A stretch of 64,000 nt of DNA, from assembly GCF_014841105.1 (NCBI RefSeq), contig NZ_JACYWE010000005.1, forward strand, positions 192,699 to 256,698. Reading direction: 5' to 3'. Below are positions 52,262 through 61,558 of the stretch, one piece after another. A model generated the notes under the pieces. That model made no database searches. It saw nothing but the letters and a program-made list of their open reading frames with translations, and was not told where the DNA came from. This DNA is from Lolliginicoccus lacisalsi. GTDB lineage: Bacteria; Actinomycetota; Actinomycetes; Mycobacteriales; Mycobacteriaceae. How positions within the stretch are numbered: the first letter of the stretch is position 1; every line of letters starts with the position of its first letter. Position numbers and translations under genes: made by a program.

Positions 52262-53250
52262 CACCGATCACCTCCCGCGGCCCGCAGCGCGCCCTCGAGC
52301 ACCGCGATCACCGCGTTGACGAGTTCCGGCGGCTCGATCGCCACGGCATCGGGCCCATGCCCGGCCACCGCCCGGGCCAGCCACTCCCACGAGGACGACT
52401 CGACCTCCAGCAGGTCCCCTTCCGCGCCGTCGAGCACGTGCGGCACCGCGGCCGAAGCGATGCGCCGCAGCTCGTGCACCTTGCCCGACGCCACCCACAC
52501 CGTCGCGGGAAGCTGCGCGACCGGACGGCTGGCGACCGCGCGTGCGATCAGCTCATGGATATCCACATCGTCGGGCTTGCGCACCATTCCGCGCTTGCCG
52601 ATCACGCTCACCTCGCCGGCGATGCGGGAGAGCCGGAACGTGCGCACCGCCTGCTTGTGCCGATCGAGCCCCACCAGGTACCAGCGGCCCCGCCAGGTGC
52701 CGATGCCCCACGGCTCCACCTCGCGCTCGCGGAAATCCTCCCCGGCGCTGCGCCGGTGCGCGAACCGCACGGCGGTACCCGAGTCGATCGCCTCGAGCAG
52801 TACCCGCACCGCCTGCTCCGACGTGCGGGCACGCTGCGGCACCATCGTCACCGGAACGCCCTCGATCACCGGGACCCCGCCGGCACGCAGCTTCAGCAAT
52901 GCCGCCTGCGTCGCCGCGTGCAGCTCCGGCGACTGCCACAACTGCGCCGCCACCGCCACGGCCGCGGCCTCGTCCTGATCAAGCTGCACGTCCGGCAGCT
53001 CGTAGGCATCGCGGCGGATGCGGTAGCCCTCCGTTGCCGAGTGCCACGACGCCCGCCCGGTCTCCAGGGGGATGCCGAGGTCCCGGAGCTCCGCCTTGTC
53101 GCGCTCGAGCATGCGGTAGTAGGCGTCGTCGCTGCCGTCGCGCGGATAGCCCGCCACCGTCTCCCGGATCTGGTCCGCGGTGAGGAACTGCCGCGTGGAC
53201 AGCAAAGCGATCACGAGGTTGACCAGTCGTTCCGCACGTGCTGCCGCCAC
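52261..53250 (-). CDS. pafB: WYL-domain regulator PafB
   Basis: A 329-residue WYL-domain protein. The N-terminal winged helix is AERLVNLVIALLSTRQFLTA. VRFAHRRS and VEPWGIGTWRGRWYLVGLD give the WYL core with its Trp-Tyr-Leu, followed by a WCX domain. It heterodimerises with PafC, encoded immediately downstream, to activate DNA-repair genes. The gene starts with GTG 36 bases after the pafA stop. Confidence 0.95.
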   Translation of the reverse strand: MAAARAERLVNLVIALLSTRQFLTADQIRETVAGYPRDGSDDAYYRMLERDKAELRDLGIPLETGRASWHSATEGYRIRRDAYELPDVQLDQDEAAAVAVAAQLWQSPELHAATQAALLKLRAGGVPVIEGVPVTMVPQRARTSEQAVRVLLEAIDSGTAVRFAHRRSAGEDFREREVEPWGIGTWRGRWYLVGLDRHKQAVRTFRLSRIAGEVSVIGKRGMVRKPDDVDIHELIARAVASRPVAQLPATVWVASGKVHELRRIASAAVPHVLDGAEGDLLEVESSSWEWLARAVAGHGPDAVAIEPPELVNAVIAVLEGALRAAGGDR

Positions 53251-53286
53251 CTGATCGTTCCTTCCCGCTGCGTGCCCGCTACCACG

Positions 53287-54645
53287 TCACATGGCGGCGA
53301 TGAGCCGTTCCACCCGCTCATCGACCGACCGGAACGGGTCCTTGCACAGCACCGTCCGCTGCGCCTGGTCATTGAGCTTCAGATGCACCCAATCGACCGT
53401 GAAGTCCCGGCCACGATCCTGCGCCGCCGCGATGAACTCGCCGCGCAACCGTGCCCGCGTCGTCTGCGGCGGCAGCGCCGTCGCCTGCTTGACCTCCTCG
53501 TCGGACGTCACCCGGGCGACCAGGCCCTTGCGCCGCAGCACATCGAAGACGCCGCGGCCCTGCTTGATGTCATGGTAGGCGAGATCGATCTGCGCGATCT
53601 TCGGATCGCCCAGCGGCAAGCCATGGCGCTCCTCGTACCGGGTGAACAGCTTCCGCTTGATCACCCAATCGATCTCCGTATCGACCTTGCTGAAATCCTG
53701 CGACTCCACAGCGTCCAGCATGCGGCCCCACAGGTCCACCACCTGGTCGAGCTCGTCGCTCGGCTCGCGCGCCGCCAGGTACTCCACCGCCCGGGCGTGG
53801 TACTCGCGCTGGATCTCCAGGGCGCTCGCCTGGCGTCCCCCCGCCAGCCGCACCGGCTTGGTGCCCGTGATGTCATGGCTGATCTCGCGGATCGCGCGGA
53901 TCGGGTTGTCCAGCGCGAAGTCCCGGAACGGCACGCCGGCCTCGATCATCTCTAGCACAAGCGCCGCCGATCCCACCTTCAGCAGGGTCGTCGTCTCCGC
54001 CATGTTTGAATCGCCCACGATGACATGCAGCCGGCGATACTTCTCCGCATCCGCATGCGGCTCGTCACGGGTATTGATGATCGGCCGCGACCGCGTCGTC
54101 GCCGAGGACACGCCCTCCCAGATATGCTCCGCGCGCTGCGACAGCGTGAAGATCGGCGCCTTGACAGTGTGCAAAACCTTGCCCGCGCCACAGATCAACT
54201 GCCGGGTGACGAGGAACGGCAGCAGCACGTCAGAGATGCGGGAGAACTCCCCGGACCGCGACACCAGGAAGTTCTCGTGGCAGCCATACGAGTTGCCCGC
54301 GGAATCAGTGTTGTTCTTGAACAGGTAGATATCACCCGCGATGCCTTCGTCGGAGAGCCGCTGCTCCGCATCGAGGAGGAGCTCCTCGAGGATCATCTCG
54401 CCGGCGCGATCATGCGCCACGAGCTGGCGCAGGCCATCGCACTCCGCGGTCGCGTACTCCGGGTGGGAGCCCACATCGAGGTACAGGCGCGCCCCGTTGC
54501 GCAGGAACACATTGGAACTGCGCCCCCACGACACGACGCGCCGGAACAAATACCGTGCCACCTCGTCCGGGCTCAACCGACGATGCCCATGAAAAGTGCA
54601 GGTGACACCGAATTCTGTCTCGATACCCATGATTCTTCGCTGCAC
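53287..54645 (-). CDS. pafA: Pup-protein ligase PafA
   Basis: A 452-residue Pup ligase that attaches Pup's C-terminal Glu to substrate lysines with ATP. It begins [19 protein letters not shown]. The catalytic Asp57 is in [29 protein letters not shown] and [20 protein letters not shown] are glutamine-synthetase-like ATP/Mg sites. GTG 54645 gives exactly the usual length; GTG 54654 is also in frame. It is followed by pafB and pafC. In the usual order the core genes prcBA would lie just upstream, and here a PAP2 gene lies between. Confidence 0.96.
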   Translation of the reverse strand: MQRRIMGIETEFGVTCTFHGHRRLSPDEVARYLFRRVVSWGRSSNVFLRNGARLYLDVGSHPEYATAECDGLRQLVAHDRAGEMILEELLLDAEQRLSDEGIAGDIYLFKNNTDSAGNSYGCHENFLVSRSGEFSRISDVLLPFLVTRQLICGAGKVLHTVKAPIFTLSQRAEHIWEGVSSATTRSRPIINTRDEPHADAEKYRRLHVIVGDSNMAETTTLLKVGSAALVLEMIEAGVPFRDFALDNPIRAIREISHDITGTKPVRLAGGRQASALEIQREYHARAVEYLAAREPSDELDQVVDLWGRMLDAVESQDFSKVDTEIDWVIKRKLFTRYEERHGLPLGDPKIAQIDLAYHDIKQGRGVFDVLRRKGLVARVTSDEEVKQATALPPQTTRARLRGEFIAAAQDRGRDFTVDWVHLKLNDQAQRTVLCKDPFRSVDERVERLIAAM

Positions 54646-54740
54646 CCTCGCCACACTACCGCCACCGTCACCGTCCTCAGCGGCGACTGCCGCAACAAAT
54701 CGTCACCGATCGTCACTTTTGCATTGCATGCACGGCGGCA

Positions 54741-55412
54741 ATGCCTACTCTGGACGATATGGATGCGCCCGGCCGCGCCGAGACCGGCCCCGCGGAAGAT
54801 GCGACTGCCCACCCGGCAGCCGCCCACTTGGCGTCCCGCCGTGCCGCGGCAGCAGCCGCTCCGCGCGCGGTGCGCCGCGCCGTTGGGCAAGCGGACCGCC
54901 GGTTCGTCGAGCGTTCCGCCCATTGGCGCCCCACGCCGATGGATCGGGCGATGATCGCGCTCAGCCGCTCCACCAGCAAGGGCCAGGTGTGGATGGGAGT
55001 GGCCGCGATCCTTGTGGCCTCCGGCGGCAACGCCCGGCGCGGGGCGGTGCGGGGCGCCGTCGTGCTCGGCGCCAGCACCCTCGTCGCGAGCCGGCTGCTC
55101 AAGCCGCTGTTCCCGCGCAACAGGCCACCGGAGAACGCCATCCCCGGCACGCGCCGCTTCGGCGCCTCCCCCACCACCCCATCGTTCCCGTCGGCGCACT
55201 CCGCGCTCGCGGCAGCGTTCGCTACCGGGGTAGCGATCGAATCACCCCTCGCCGGCTACCTCATCGCCCCGCTCGCCGCCGCCGTCGCCTACTCGCGCGT
55301 GCACACCGGGGTGCACTGGCCCTCCGATGTCGTCGCGGGCGGTGTCGTCGGCGTCTCGGTGGCGCTGCTCACCCGCCGCCTATGGAGCGCCGACTCCGCC
55401 GCCGTCGAGTAG
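54741..55412 (+). CDS. PAP2-family membrane phosphatase
   Basis: A 223-residue PAP2-type phosphatase. The three active-site blocks are LLKPLFPRNRPP (K-x6-R-P), TPSFPSAHS (P-S-G-H variant with Ala) and SRVHTGVHWPSDVVAG (S-R-x5-H-x3-D). About five membrane segments can be seen, with an Ala-rich N-terminal tail. Such enzymes hydrolyse lipid phosphates such as undecaprenyl or decaprenyl diphosphate. It lies on the opposite strand between prcA and pafA. The start at 54741 is uncertain; ATG 54759 is an alternative. Confidence 0.85.
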   Translation: MPTLDDMDAPGRAETGPAEDATAHPAAAHLASRRAAAAAAPRAVRRAVGQADRRFVERSAHWRPTPMDRAMIALSRSTSKGQVWMGVAAILVASGGNARRGAVRGAVVLGASTLVASRLLKPLFPRNRPPENAIPGTRRFGASPTTPSFPSAHSALAAAFATGVAIESPLAGYLIAPLAAAVAYSRVHTGVHWPSDVVAGGVVGVSVALLTRRLWSADSAAVE

Positions 55413-55466
55413 GGGCTGGGTTCCGCGGCAGGGCCGGGTGCCGCGGGGTTGGCTGCCGCGGGTCCC

Positions 55467-55507
55467 AGTGGAAGCTTTTCCCGCGTGAGGCGGGAAAAGT
55501 TTCCACT
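55467..55507. repeat. Dispersed inverted repeat, family 2, copy C
   Basis: AGTGGAAGCTTTTCCCGC (55467-55484) and GCGGGAAAAGTTTCCACT (55490-55507) are inverted copies with one mismatched pair and a 5-base loop. It lies in the convergent gap between the PAP2 gene and prcA, and may serve as terminator for both. Confidence 0.88.
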
Positions 55508-55555
55508 CGCGCGCGGCTACCGGAGGTTTCCGCCCGTCGCTCCCGTCGCGACCAG

Positions 55556-56263
55556 CTATCCGAGCAGCTCGGCGAGATCGCCACCGCGGATGCGGCGGAA
55601 CGCCCGGCGCGGGCGCGTGCTCTCCAGCACCGCCACCTCGAGCCCAGTGGGATCAAGGGTGCGCGTGTCAGCCTGGCCGCCCGGCGCGGGCGCCTTCTGC
55701 AACGCCGTCACGGAGGTGCGTAGCGCCTCGGCGAGCCCGAGACCCGGCTGATAGGTGGTGCGCAGGTCCGCGAGGATCGGCTCGGTGGAGCCCCCCATGA
55801 CCACGAAGTTGCGCTCGTCGGCGATCGATCCGTCGTAGGAGATGCGGTAGAGCTGCGGGGGCCGTCCTGCCCCGGGCGGGGCGACCTCGGCGACGCATAG
55901 CTCGACCTCGTACGGCTTGGGCTGCTCGGTGAAGATGGTGCCGAGCAGTTGCGCGTAGGCGTTGGCCAGGGCGCGCCCGGTCACGTCGCGGCGATCATAG
56001 GAGTAGCCGCGCATGTCGGCGTGGAGGATCCCGGCGCGACGGAGGTTCTCGAATTCGTTGTACTTGCCCACCGCGGCGAAGCCGAGGCGATCATAGAGCT
56101 CGCTGATCTTGTGCAGCGCCGTCGAGGGATTCTCCGCGACCAGCAGCACGCCATCCTCATAGGCGAGCACGATGACGCTGCGGCCCCGCGCGATGCCCTT
56201 GCGCGCGAGCTCCGAGCGGTCGCGCATCACCTGTTCGGCGGATGCGTAGTACGGGAACGTCAC
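55556..56263 (-). CDS. prcA: Proteasome subunit alpha
   Basis: A 235-residue alpha subunit of the 20S core particle. The N-terminal [20 protein letters not shown] forms the gate and helix H0. [20 protein letters not shown] and IGMP-type strands follow. It forms the outer rings and docks the ARC/Mpa ATPase. The ATG at 56263 overlaps the prcB stop by four bases. The C-terminus is Arg-rich ([13 protein letters not shown]). Confidence 0.96.
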   Translation of the reverse strand: MTFPYYASAEQVMRDRSELARKGIARGRSVIVLAYEDGVLLVAENPSTALHKISELYDRLGFAAVGKYNEFENLRRAGILHADMRGYSYDRRDVTGRALANAYAQLLGTIFTEQPKPYEVELCVAEVAPPGAGRPPQLYRISYDGSIADERNFVVMGGSTEPILADLRTTYQPGLGLAEALRTSVTALQKAPAPGGQADTRTLDPTGLEVAVLESTRPRRAFRRIRGGDLAELLG

Positions 56264-57129
56264 GGCTGCTCATCCTCCCCTGCCGATGCCTTGCGCTGGT
56301 TGATGATCTCCTCGGCGATCGCGCTGATCCGCTCCGCCGACACGGCTTGCGCCCCGGACCGCGTGATCACAGCCATCGTGGGGTAGAGCTGGCGGATCGC
56401 ATCGAAGCCGCCCGTCGCGGTGTCATCGTCGGAGGCATCGAACAGTGCAGCGACCGCCGCGCGCTCGGCCTCCTCGCGCGCGAGGCCCTTGCGGTAGGTC
56501 TTCTTCAGGGCAGACCGGGCGAAGAGTGATCCCGAGCCCACCGAGTAGTAGCCCGCGTGCTCCTCGTACCGCCCACCGGTGACGTCGAAAGATACGATCC
56601 GGCCCGCGGAAGCATCGCTCGCGGCATCCACATCGAAGCCCACGAACAACGGCACAACGGCGAGGCCCTGCAAGGCCGCTCCGAGGTTGCCACGCACCAT
56701 CGTGGCCAGGCGATTGGCCTTGCCGTCGAGCGTCAGCGCCACGCCTTCGATCTTCTCGTAGTGCTCGAGCTCGACCGCGAACAACCGGACCAGCTCCACC
56801 GCGACGCCTGCGGTGCCCGCGATGCCCACCGCGGAATGCTCATCGGTGATGAACACCTTCTCGATGTCCCGGCTTGCGACGATATTTCCCATGGTGGCTC
56901 GGCGATCGCCAGCGATGAGCACACCACCGTCGAACGCGAGCGCGACGATCGTGGTGCCGTGCGGAGCCAGGTCCTCGCCGCCGCCGCGACCGCCAAGGTC
57001 AGCGGACCGGCTGCCCGGCAACAGCTCGGGAGCATGGATGCGCAGGTAATCGCTGAACGAGGACAGTTGCGAGTACCGCTGCGCCCCCGCGTCGCGCTGC
57101 ATCATGCGCCATAGATCCTGCCCCGTCAC
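56260..57129 (-). CDS. prcB: Proteasome subunit beta
   Basis: A 289-residue beta subunit made with a propeptide of about 58 residues. The mature nucleophile is Thr59 in [14 protein letters not shown], and GDRRATMGN follows. Further family segments are [18 protein letters not shown] and [11 protein letters not shown]. It forms the inner, proteolytic rings. GTG 57129 overlaps the pup stop (GTGA), and prcA follows with a four-base overlap. Confidence 0.97.
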   Translation of the reverse strand: MTGQDLWRMMQRDAGAQRYSQLSSFSDYLRIHAPELLPGSRSADLGGRGGGEDLAPHGTTIVALAFDGGVLIAGDRRATMGNIVASRDIEKVFITDEHSAVGIAGTAGVAVELVRLFAVELEHYEKIEGVALTLDGKANRLATMVRGNLGAALQGLAVVPLFVGFDVDAASDASAGRIVSFDVTGGRYEEHAGYYSVGSGSLFARSALKKTYRKGLAREEAERAAVAALFDASDDDTATGGFDAIRQLYPTMAVITRSGAQAVSAERISAIAEEIINQRKASAGEDEQP

Positions 57130-57320
57130 TGTCCGCCCTTCTGCACGTAGGCACGAACGAAGTCCTCGGCATTCTCCTCGAGGACATCATCGATCTCGTC
57201 GAGGAGGTCATCGGTGTCCTCCGTGAGCTTCTCGACGCGCTCCTGGCCTCCGGTACCGGTCCCCTGGGTGGCATCGTCGTCATCGTTGCCACCGCCCCGC
57301 TTGATCTGCTCCTGAGCCAT
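57126..57320 (-). CDS. pup: Prokaryotic ubiquitin-like protein Pup
   Basis: A 64-residue, mostly unstructured protein that tags proteins for the proteasome. The central coiled-coil helix [18 protein letters not shown] binds the ARC/Mpa coiled coil. The C-terminus is KGGQ, so Dop must deamidate the Gln to Glu before PafA can use it. GAGGAGGTGG precedes the ATG. The gap of 140 bases to dop upstream may hold a promoter; a weak TTGTCA / TGAATT pair can be seen there. Confidence 0.97.
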   Translation of the reverse strand: MAQEQIKRGGGNDDDDATQGTGTGGQERVEKLTEDTDDLLDEIDDVLEENAEDFVRAYVQKGGQ

Positions 57321-57460
57321 AGCGGCCACCTCCTCGATCGGTGCGTCTCGCCGGGGCGTCGGATCTCGTTCACCCGGGCGATAATTCAACAGTACCGGCA
57401 GACCCTGACAACGTCCCGCAATGCTGATGTTGTTCGCCGACGGCGCCGGCGCCGCAGCGC

Positions 57461-58960
57461 CTAGCGACCCAGCTTCTCCACGAGCTCGCGCGCGGATCCC
57501 ACCGAATCCAGCAGGCCCTGCACATGCCGCTTAGTGCCCCGCAACGGCTCCAGCGTCGGCACCCGGACCAGCGACTCCCCACCCAGGTCGAAGATCACCG
57601 AGTCCCAGCTTGCCGCCGCGATATCCGCGCCGAACCGGCGCAGGCACTCCCCGCGGAAGTACGCGCGCGTGGATTCCGGCGGATTCGCCACCGCTCGCAG
57701 CACCTCCTCCTCGGTGACCATGCGCTTCATCGATCCGCGTGCCACCAACCGGTTGTACAGCCCCTTGTCGAGCCGCACATCCGAGTACTGCAGGTCCACT
57801 AGGTGCAGCCGTGGCGCGGACCAGGCCAGTCCCTCGCGCTTGCGGAAGCCCTCGAGCAGGCGCAGCTTCGCCGGCCAATCAAGCAGGTCCGCGCAATCCA
57901 TCGGATCGCCCTCGAGCTTGCCCAGCACCTCCAGCCAGGTAGCGAGCACATGGCGCGCCCGCTCATCGTCGTCGCCGCGCCGGTCCAGGAAAGCCTTCAC
58001 CCGCTCGGCGTACTCGCGCTGGATCTGCAACCCCGTCAGCTCGCGCCCATCGACCAGCTCCACCGTTGCCTTCAGCGTCGGATCATGGCTGATCGCGTGC
58101 ACCGCGTCGACCGGGTGGCGCAGTTGCAGGTCCGCGAAATCGTTGTTGGCCTCCACCATGTCGAGCACCAGCGCGGTGGTGCCGACCTTGAGGTACGTCG
58201 CGGTCTCGGCGAGGTTCGCATCACCAATGATGACGTGCAGGCGGCGATACTTGGCCGCATCAGCATGGGGCTCGTCGCGGGTGTTGATGATGCCGCGCTT
58301 GAGCGTCGTCTCCAGCCCGACCTCCACCTCGATGTAGTCGGCCCGCTGGGAGAGCTGGAAGCCCTCCTGGTCACCGTGCTGGCCGAGGCCGACCCGCCCC
58401 TGCCCGCAGATCACCTGCCGCGACGCGAAGAACGGCGTGAGACCAGCGACGATCGTCGCGAACGGCGTCTCCCGCCGCATGAGGTAGTTCTCATGGGTGC
58501 CATACGAGGCACCCTTGCCATCGACATTGTTCTTGTAGAGCTGCAGCCGGGGGTTGCCCGGAACCGAGGAGCTATAGCGCGCGGCCGCCTCCATCACGCG
58601 CTCGCCGGCCTTGTCCCAGATCACCGCATCCCGCGGATCCACGACCTCGGGCGCCGAGTACTCCGGGTGCGCATGATCGACATACAACCGGGCGCCGTTG
58701 GTGAGGATCATGTTGGCCGCGCCGACCTCGTCGGCATCGATCACGGGCGCCGGGCCGCTGTATCGACCCAGGTCGAAGCCACGCGCGTCACGCAACGGGG
58801 ACTCCACCTCGTAGTCCCACCGCGTACGGCGCGACCTCGGCACCCCCGCCGCCGCGGCATAGGCTAGCACCGCCTGGGTCGAGGTGAGGATCGGGTTCGC
58901 GGACTTGTCATCCGGCGAGCTGATCCCGTATTCCACTTCCGTGCCCATGATGCGCTGCAT
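57461..58960 (-). CDS. dop: Pup deamidase/depupylase Dop
   Basis: A 499-residue paralogue of PafA. It starts [17 protein letters not shown]. The catalytic Asp95 is in [29 protein letters not shown] and [20 protein letters not shown] are the nucleotide sites. A Dop-specific loop lies after residue 40. It deamidates Pup's C-terminal Gln and removes Pup from tagged proteins. The ATG 58960 is preferred by alignment with the family start. It is followed by pup at 140 bases. Confidence 0.96.
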   Translation of the reverse strand: MQRIMGTEVEYGISSPDDKSANPILTSTQAVLAYAAAAGVPRSRRTRWDYEVESPLRDARGFDLGRYSGPAPVIDADEVGAANMILTNGARLYVDHAHPEYSAPEVVDPRDAVIWDKAGERVMEAAARYSSSVPGNPRLQLYKNNVDGKGASYGTHENYLMRRETPFATIVAGLTPFFASRQVICGQGRVGLGQHGDQEGFQLSQRADYIEVEVGLETTLKRGIINTRDEPHADAAKYRRLHVIIGDANLAETATYLKVGTTALVLDMVEANNDFADLQLRHPVDAVHAISHDPTLKATVELVDGRELTGLQIQREYAERVKAFLDRRGDDDERARHVLATWLEVLGKLEGDPMDCADLLDWPAKLRLLEGFRKREGLAWSAPRLHLVDLQYSDVRLDKGLYNRLVARGSMKRMVTEEEVLRAVANPPESTRAYFRGECLRRFGADIAAASWDSVIFDLGGESLVRVPTLEPLRGTKRHVQGLLDSVGSARELVEKLGR

Positions 58961-59078
58961 GACACCACAGCCTAGGCGATCTCTCCGGCGCAAGGGGCGG
59001 CCGGGCGCGAGGACCAATGCGTGGCAGCAGCTTCGGCGGGGCGCGAAGCATCCGGACAAGGAGATCGCGACCAAGCCA

Positions 59079-59360
59079 ATGAGGCACGCGACATGCGAGC
59101 AACACGCTGGCATCGCCACCGCCGTCCTCATCCAGGGCGCCGACCCCGAGATGGATTGCCGCGCCGATCCCGCCGAGGCCGGGCTGGTCATCAAGGAGGA
59201 CGGATGGGTGCCCGTCGATGAGTCCGGCACCGCCTTCGTCGTTCTCGAAGGAGGTGTAGCGGGCGAGGTCTCGATCACCTGCGCTTACCCCAACTCCGAT
59301 GTGTTCTGGGCAACGCACGCGGAGTCGGTGGCGCTGAGCTATTCCGTGCCGCTGGGCTAG
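59079..59360 (+). CDS. Hypothetical protein, 93 aa
   Basis: A small acidic protein of unknown family, on the plus strand between arc and dop. It contains [20 protein letters not shown] and then a beta-rich end. The opposite strand has an open frame of poorer composition. The ATG 59079 lacks a well-placed ribosome site (AAGGAG is 16 bases away), so the start and even the gene are uncertain. The last 18 bases are duplicated (59343-59360 and 59361-59378), giving tandem in-frame stops. Confidence 0.42.
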   Translation: MRHATCEQHAGIATAVLIQGADPEMDCRADPAEAGLVIKEDGWVPVDESGTAFVVLEGGVAGEVSITCAYPNSDVFWATHAESVALSYSVPLG

Positions 59361-59401
59361 TCCGTGCTGCTGGGCTAGCCGCCGGGCTCGCTCGGCAATA
59401 A

Positions 59402-59460
59402 GCCTATGAAACGCAACGCTTGCGGCCGTCTATATCCGTTTCGTGTTGGGTTTCATAGGC
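59402..59460. repeat. Long-loop inverted repeat
   Basis: GCCTATGAAAC (59402-59412) and GTTTCATAGGC (59450-59460) are perfect 11-base complements separated by 37 bases, with further partial inner pairing (ACGCAA, CGTTTC). It is AT-richer than its surroundings. It lies between the convergent ends of the hypothetical gene (59360) and arc (59539), like the family 1 elements, but its arms are unrelated. Confidence 0.75.
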
Positions 59461-59538
59461 GATTTGCGGCACCGGTCCATCCGGGCCCTACTGGGCGGCG
59501 CCGGTCCAGATGGGTACGCCCAGCCGACCGAGCGCCTC

Positions 59539-61293
59539 CTACAGGTACTGTCCGGTCTGCGACTCGGTGTCGATGGCCCGGCTGGCACTGGCGTTCTTGC
59601 CGGTGACGAGGGTGCGGATGTAGACGATGCGCTCGCCCTTCTTGCCGGAGATGCGCGCCCAGTCGTCCGGGTTGGTGGTGTTGGGCAGGTCCTCGTTCTC
59701 GGAGAACTCGTCAACGATCGAATCGAACAGGTGCTGCACGCGCAGTCCTCGCTTGCCGGTGTCGAGGAACTCCTTGATGGCGAACTTCTTGGCCCGGTCG
59801 ACGATGTTCTGGATCATGGCGCCGGAGTTGAAGTCCTTGAAGTACAGCACTTCCTTGTCGCCGTTGGCGTAGGTGACCTCGAGGAAGCGATTGTCCTCGC
59901 TCTCGGCGTACATCCGCTCGACCACGCGCTCGATGATGCCGTGCACGCAGGCGTCGCGGTCCCCGCTGAACTCCGCGATGTCGTCCTCGCTGATGGGCAG
60001 CTCGCTGGTGAGGTACTTGGAGAAGATGTCGATGGCTGCCTCGGCATCGGGGCGCTCGATCTTGATCTTGACGTCGAGGCGCCCGGGGCGAAGGATCGCG
60101 GGGTCGATCATGTCCTCGCGGTTGGATGCGCCGATCACGATGACGTTCTCCAGCCCCTCGACGCCATCGATCTCGCTGAGCAACTGGGGCACGACAGTGG
60201 TCTCGACGTCCGAGGAGACGCCGGAGCCGCGCGTGCGGAAGATCGAGTCCATCTCGTCGAAGAACACGATGACGGGCGTGCCTTCCGATGCCTTCTCGCG
60301 GGCACGCTGGAAGATGAGCCGGATGTGGCGCTCGGTCTCGCCGACGAACTTGTTGAGCAGCTCAGGGCCCTTGATGTTGAGGAAGAAGGACTTCGCCTCC
60401 TTGGTGTCCTCTCCGCGGGCCTCGGCGATCTTCTTGGCGAGCGAGTTGGCCACGGCCTTGGCGATGAGGGTCTTGCCGCAACCTGGGGGGCCGTAGAGCA
60501 GGACGCCCTTGGGCGGGCGCAGCGCGTACTCGCGGAAGAGATCGCGGTGCAGGAACGGCAGCTCGACGGCATCACGGATCTGCTCGATCTGCCGGGAGAG
60601 GCCACCGATGTCGAGGTAGTCGACGTCGGGCACCTCCTCGAGCACGAGATCCTCGACCTCAGCCTTGGGGATGCGCTCGAACGCGTAGCCCGCCTTGGTG
60701 TCGACGAGCAGGGAATCACCGGGGCGCAGCACGCGTGGCGGCACCAGCGGGTCGGTCTGCTCGGGATTGACGAGTGGCTCGGCGAGCCAGACGACGCGCT
60801 CCTCATCGGCATGCCCTACCACGAGGGCACGGTGGCCGTCGTCGAGCAGCTCGCGCAGGGTGCTGATCTCGCCGATCTGCTCGAAGGATCCTGCCTCGAT
60901 GATGGTGAGCGCCTCGTTGAGGCGCACGGTCTGGCCCTTGCGCAGGGTCGACGCATCGACGTTAGGGGAGCATTGCAGGCGCATGCGGCGCCCGGAGGTG
61001 AACACGTCTGCCGTCTCATCATCCGGAATGCCCACCACCACCCCGTAGCCGCTCGGAGGCTGCCCGAGCCGGTCGACCTCCTCGCGCAGGTTCAGGAGCT
61101 GCTGGCGTGCTTCCTTGAGCGTGTCGAGGAGCTTGGCATTGCGGGCGGCGAGGGACTCGATGCGCGCCTCTAGCTCACGGACCTTCTGCGGATTGGTCGC
61201 GAGCTGGCGGCGCAGGCCACTGATCTCGGACTGCAGGTCCGTGATCTCCCGGTTCAGTTCTTCGCGGTCGCGGGGACGTTCTGACGTGCTCAT
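59539..61293 (-). CDS. arc: Proteasome-associated ATPase ARC/Mpa
   Basis: A 584-residue AAA+ unfoldase (Mpa in mycobacteria). Residues 8-78 form a coiled coil that binds Pup. Two OB-fold segments lie at about 80-230. The AAA core has GPPGCGKT (268-275) and FFDEMDS (344-350). The C-terminus ends GQYL, where the penultimate Tyr docks into the alpha ring. It hexamerises, unfolds pupylated proteins and feeds them into PrcAB. The ATG 61293 follows GGGAGGAG. It lies upstream of dop, with a small plus-strand gene between. Confidence 0.97.
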   Translation of the reverse strand: MSTSERPRDREELNREITDLQSEISGLRRQLATNPQKVRELEARIESLAARNAKLLDTLKEARQQLLNLREEVDRLGQPPSGYGVVVGIPDDETADVFTSGRRMRLQCSPNVDASTLRKGQTVRLNEALTIIEAGSFEQIGEISTLRELLDDGHRALVVGHADEERVVWLAEPLVNPEQTDPLVPPRVLRPGDSLLVDTKAGYAFERIPKAEVEDLVLEEVPDVDYLDIGGLSRQIEQIRDAVELPFLHRDLFREYALRPPKGVLLYGPPGCGKTLIAKAVANSLAKKIAEARGEDTKEAKSFFLNIKGPELLNKFVGETERHIRLIFQRAREKASEGTPVIVFFDEMDSIFRTRGSGVSSDVETTVVPQLLSEIDGVEGLENVIVIGASNREDMIDPAILRPGRLDVKIKIERPDAEAAIDIFSKYLTSELPISEDDIAEFSGDRDACVHGIIERVVERMYAESEDNRFLEVTYANGDKEVLYFKDFNSGAMIQNIVDRAKKFAIKEFLDTGKRGLRVQHLFDSIVDEFSENEDLPNTTNPDDWARISGKKGERIVYIRTLVTGKNASASRAIDTESQTGQYL

Positions 61294-61467
61294 GGGCGTC
61301 TCCTCCCGTTCTGGTCCCCCCACGTTACCGGCGATGCGGCAGTGATGGGGGGCGACGCAAGCCTATCCGGTACAACGCGGCCCCTGGGACGGCGATTCCG
61401 GGCGCTCCCGCGCGCGACCAAGATCTCAGCGCATTCTCAGGCAACGCCGGAGATGACCTGTCGGGCA

Positions 61468-61514
61468 AATGTCCTACATGTATGGGGAATGTCACACCGA
61501 TCCTCTAATGTCCT
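61468..61514 (+). promoter_or_regulatory. Spaced direct repeats upstream of nSTAND gene
   Basis: AATGTC occurs at 61468, 61488 and 61507; the first and third are extended as AATGTCCT. The spacings are 20 and 19 bases, i.e. the same face of the helix. The array ends about 45 bases before the GTG start. It could be an operator for the N-terminal helix-turn-helix of the downstream protein or of another regulator. The rest of the 265-base gap shows no gene. Confidence 0.5.
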
Positions 61515-61558
61515 GCACTATGAGCGAATCGGGCAAAAGCCACAACGGGAGCCGAGCG

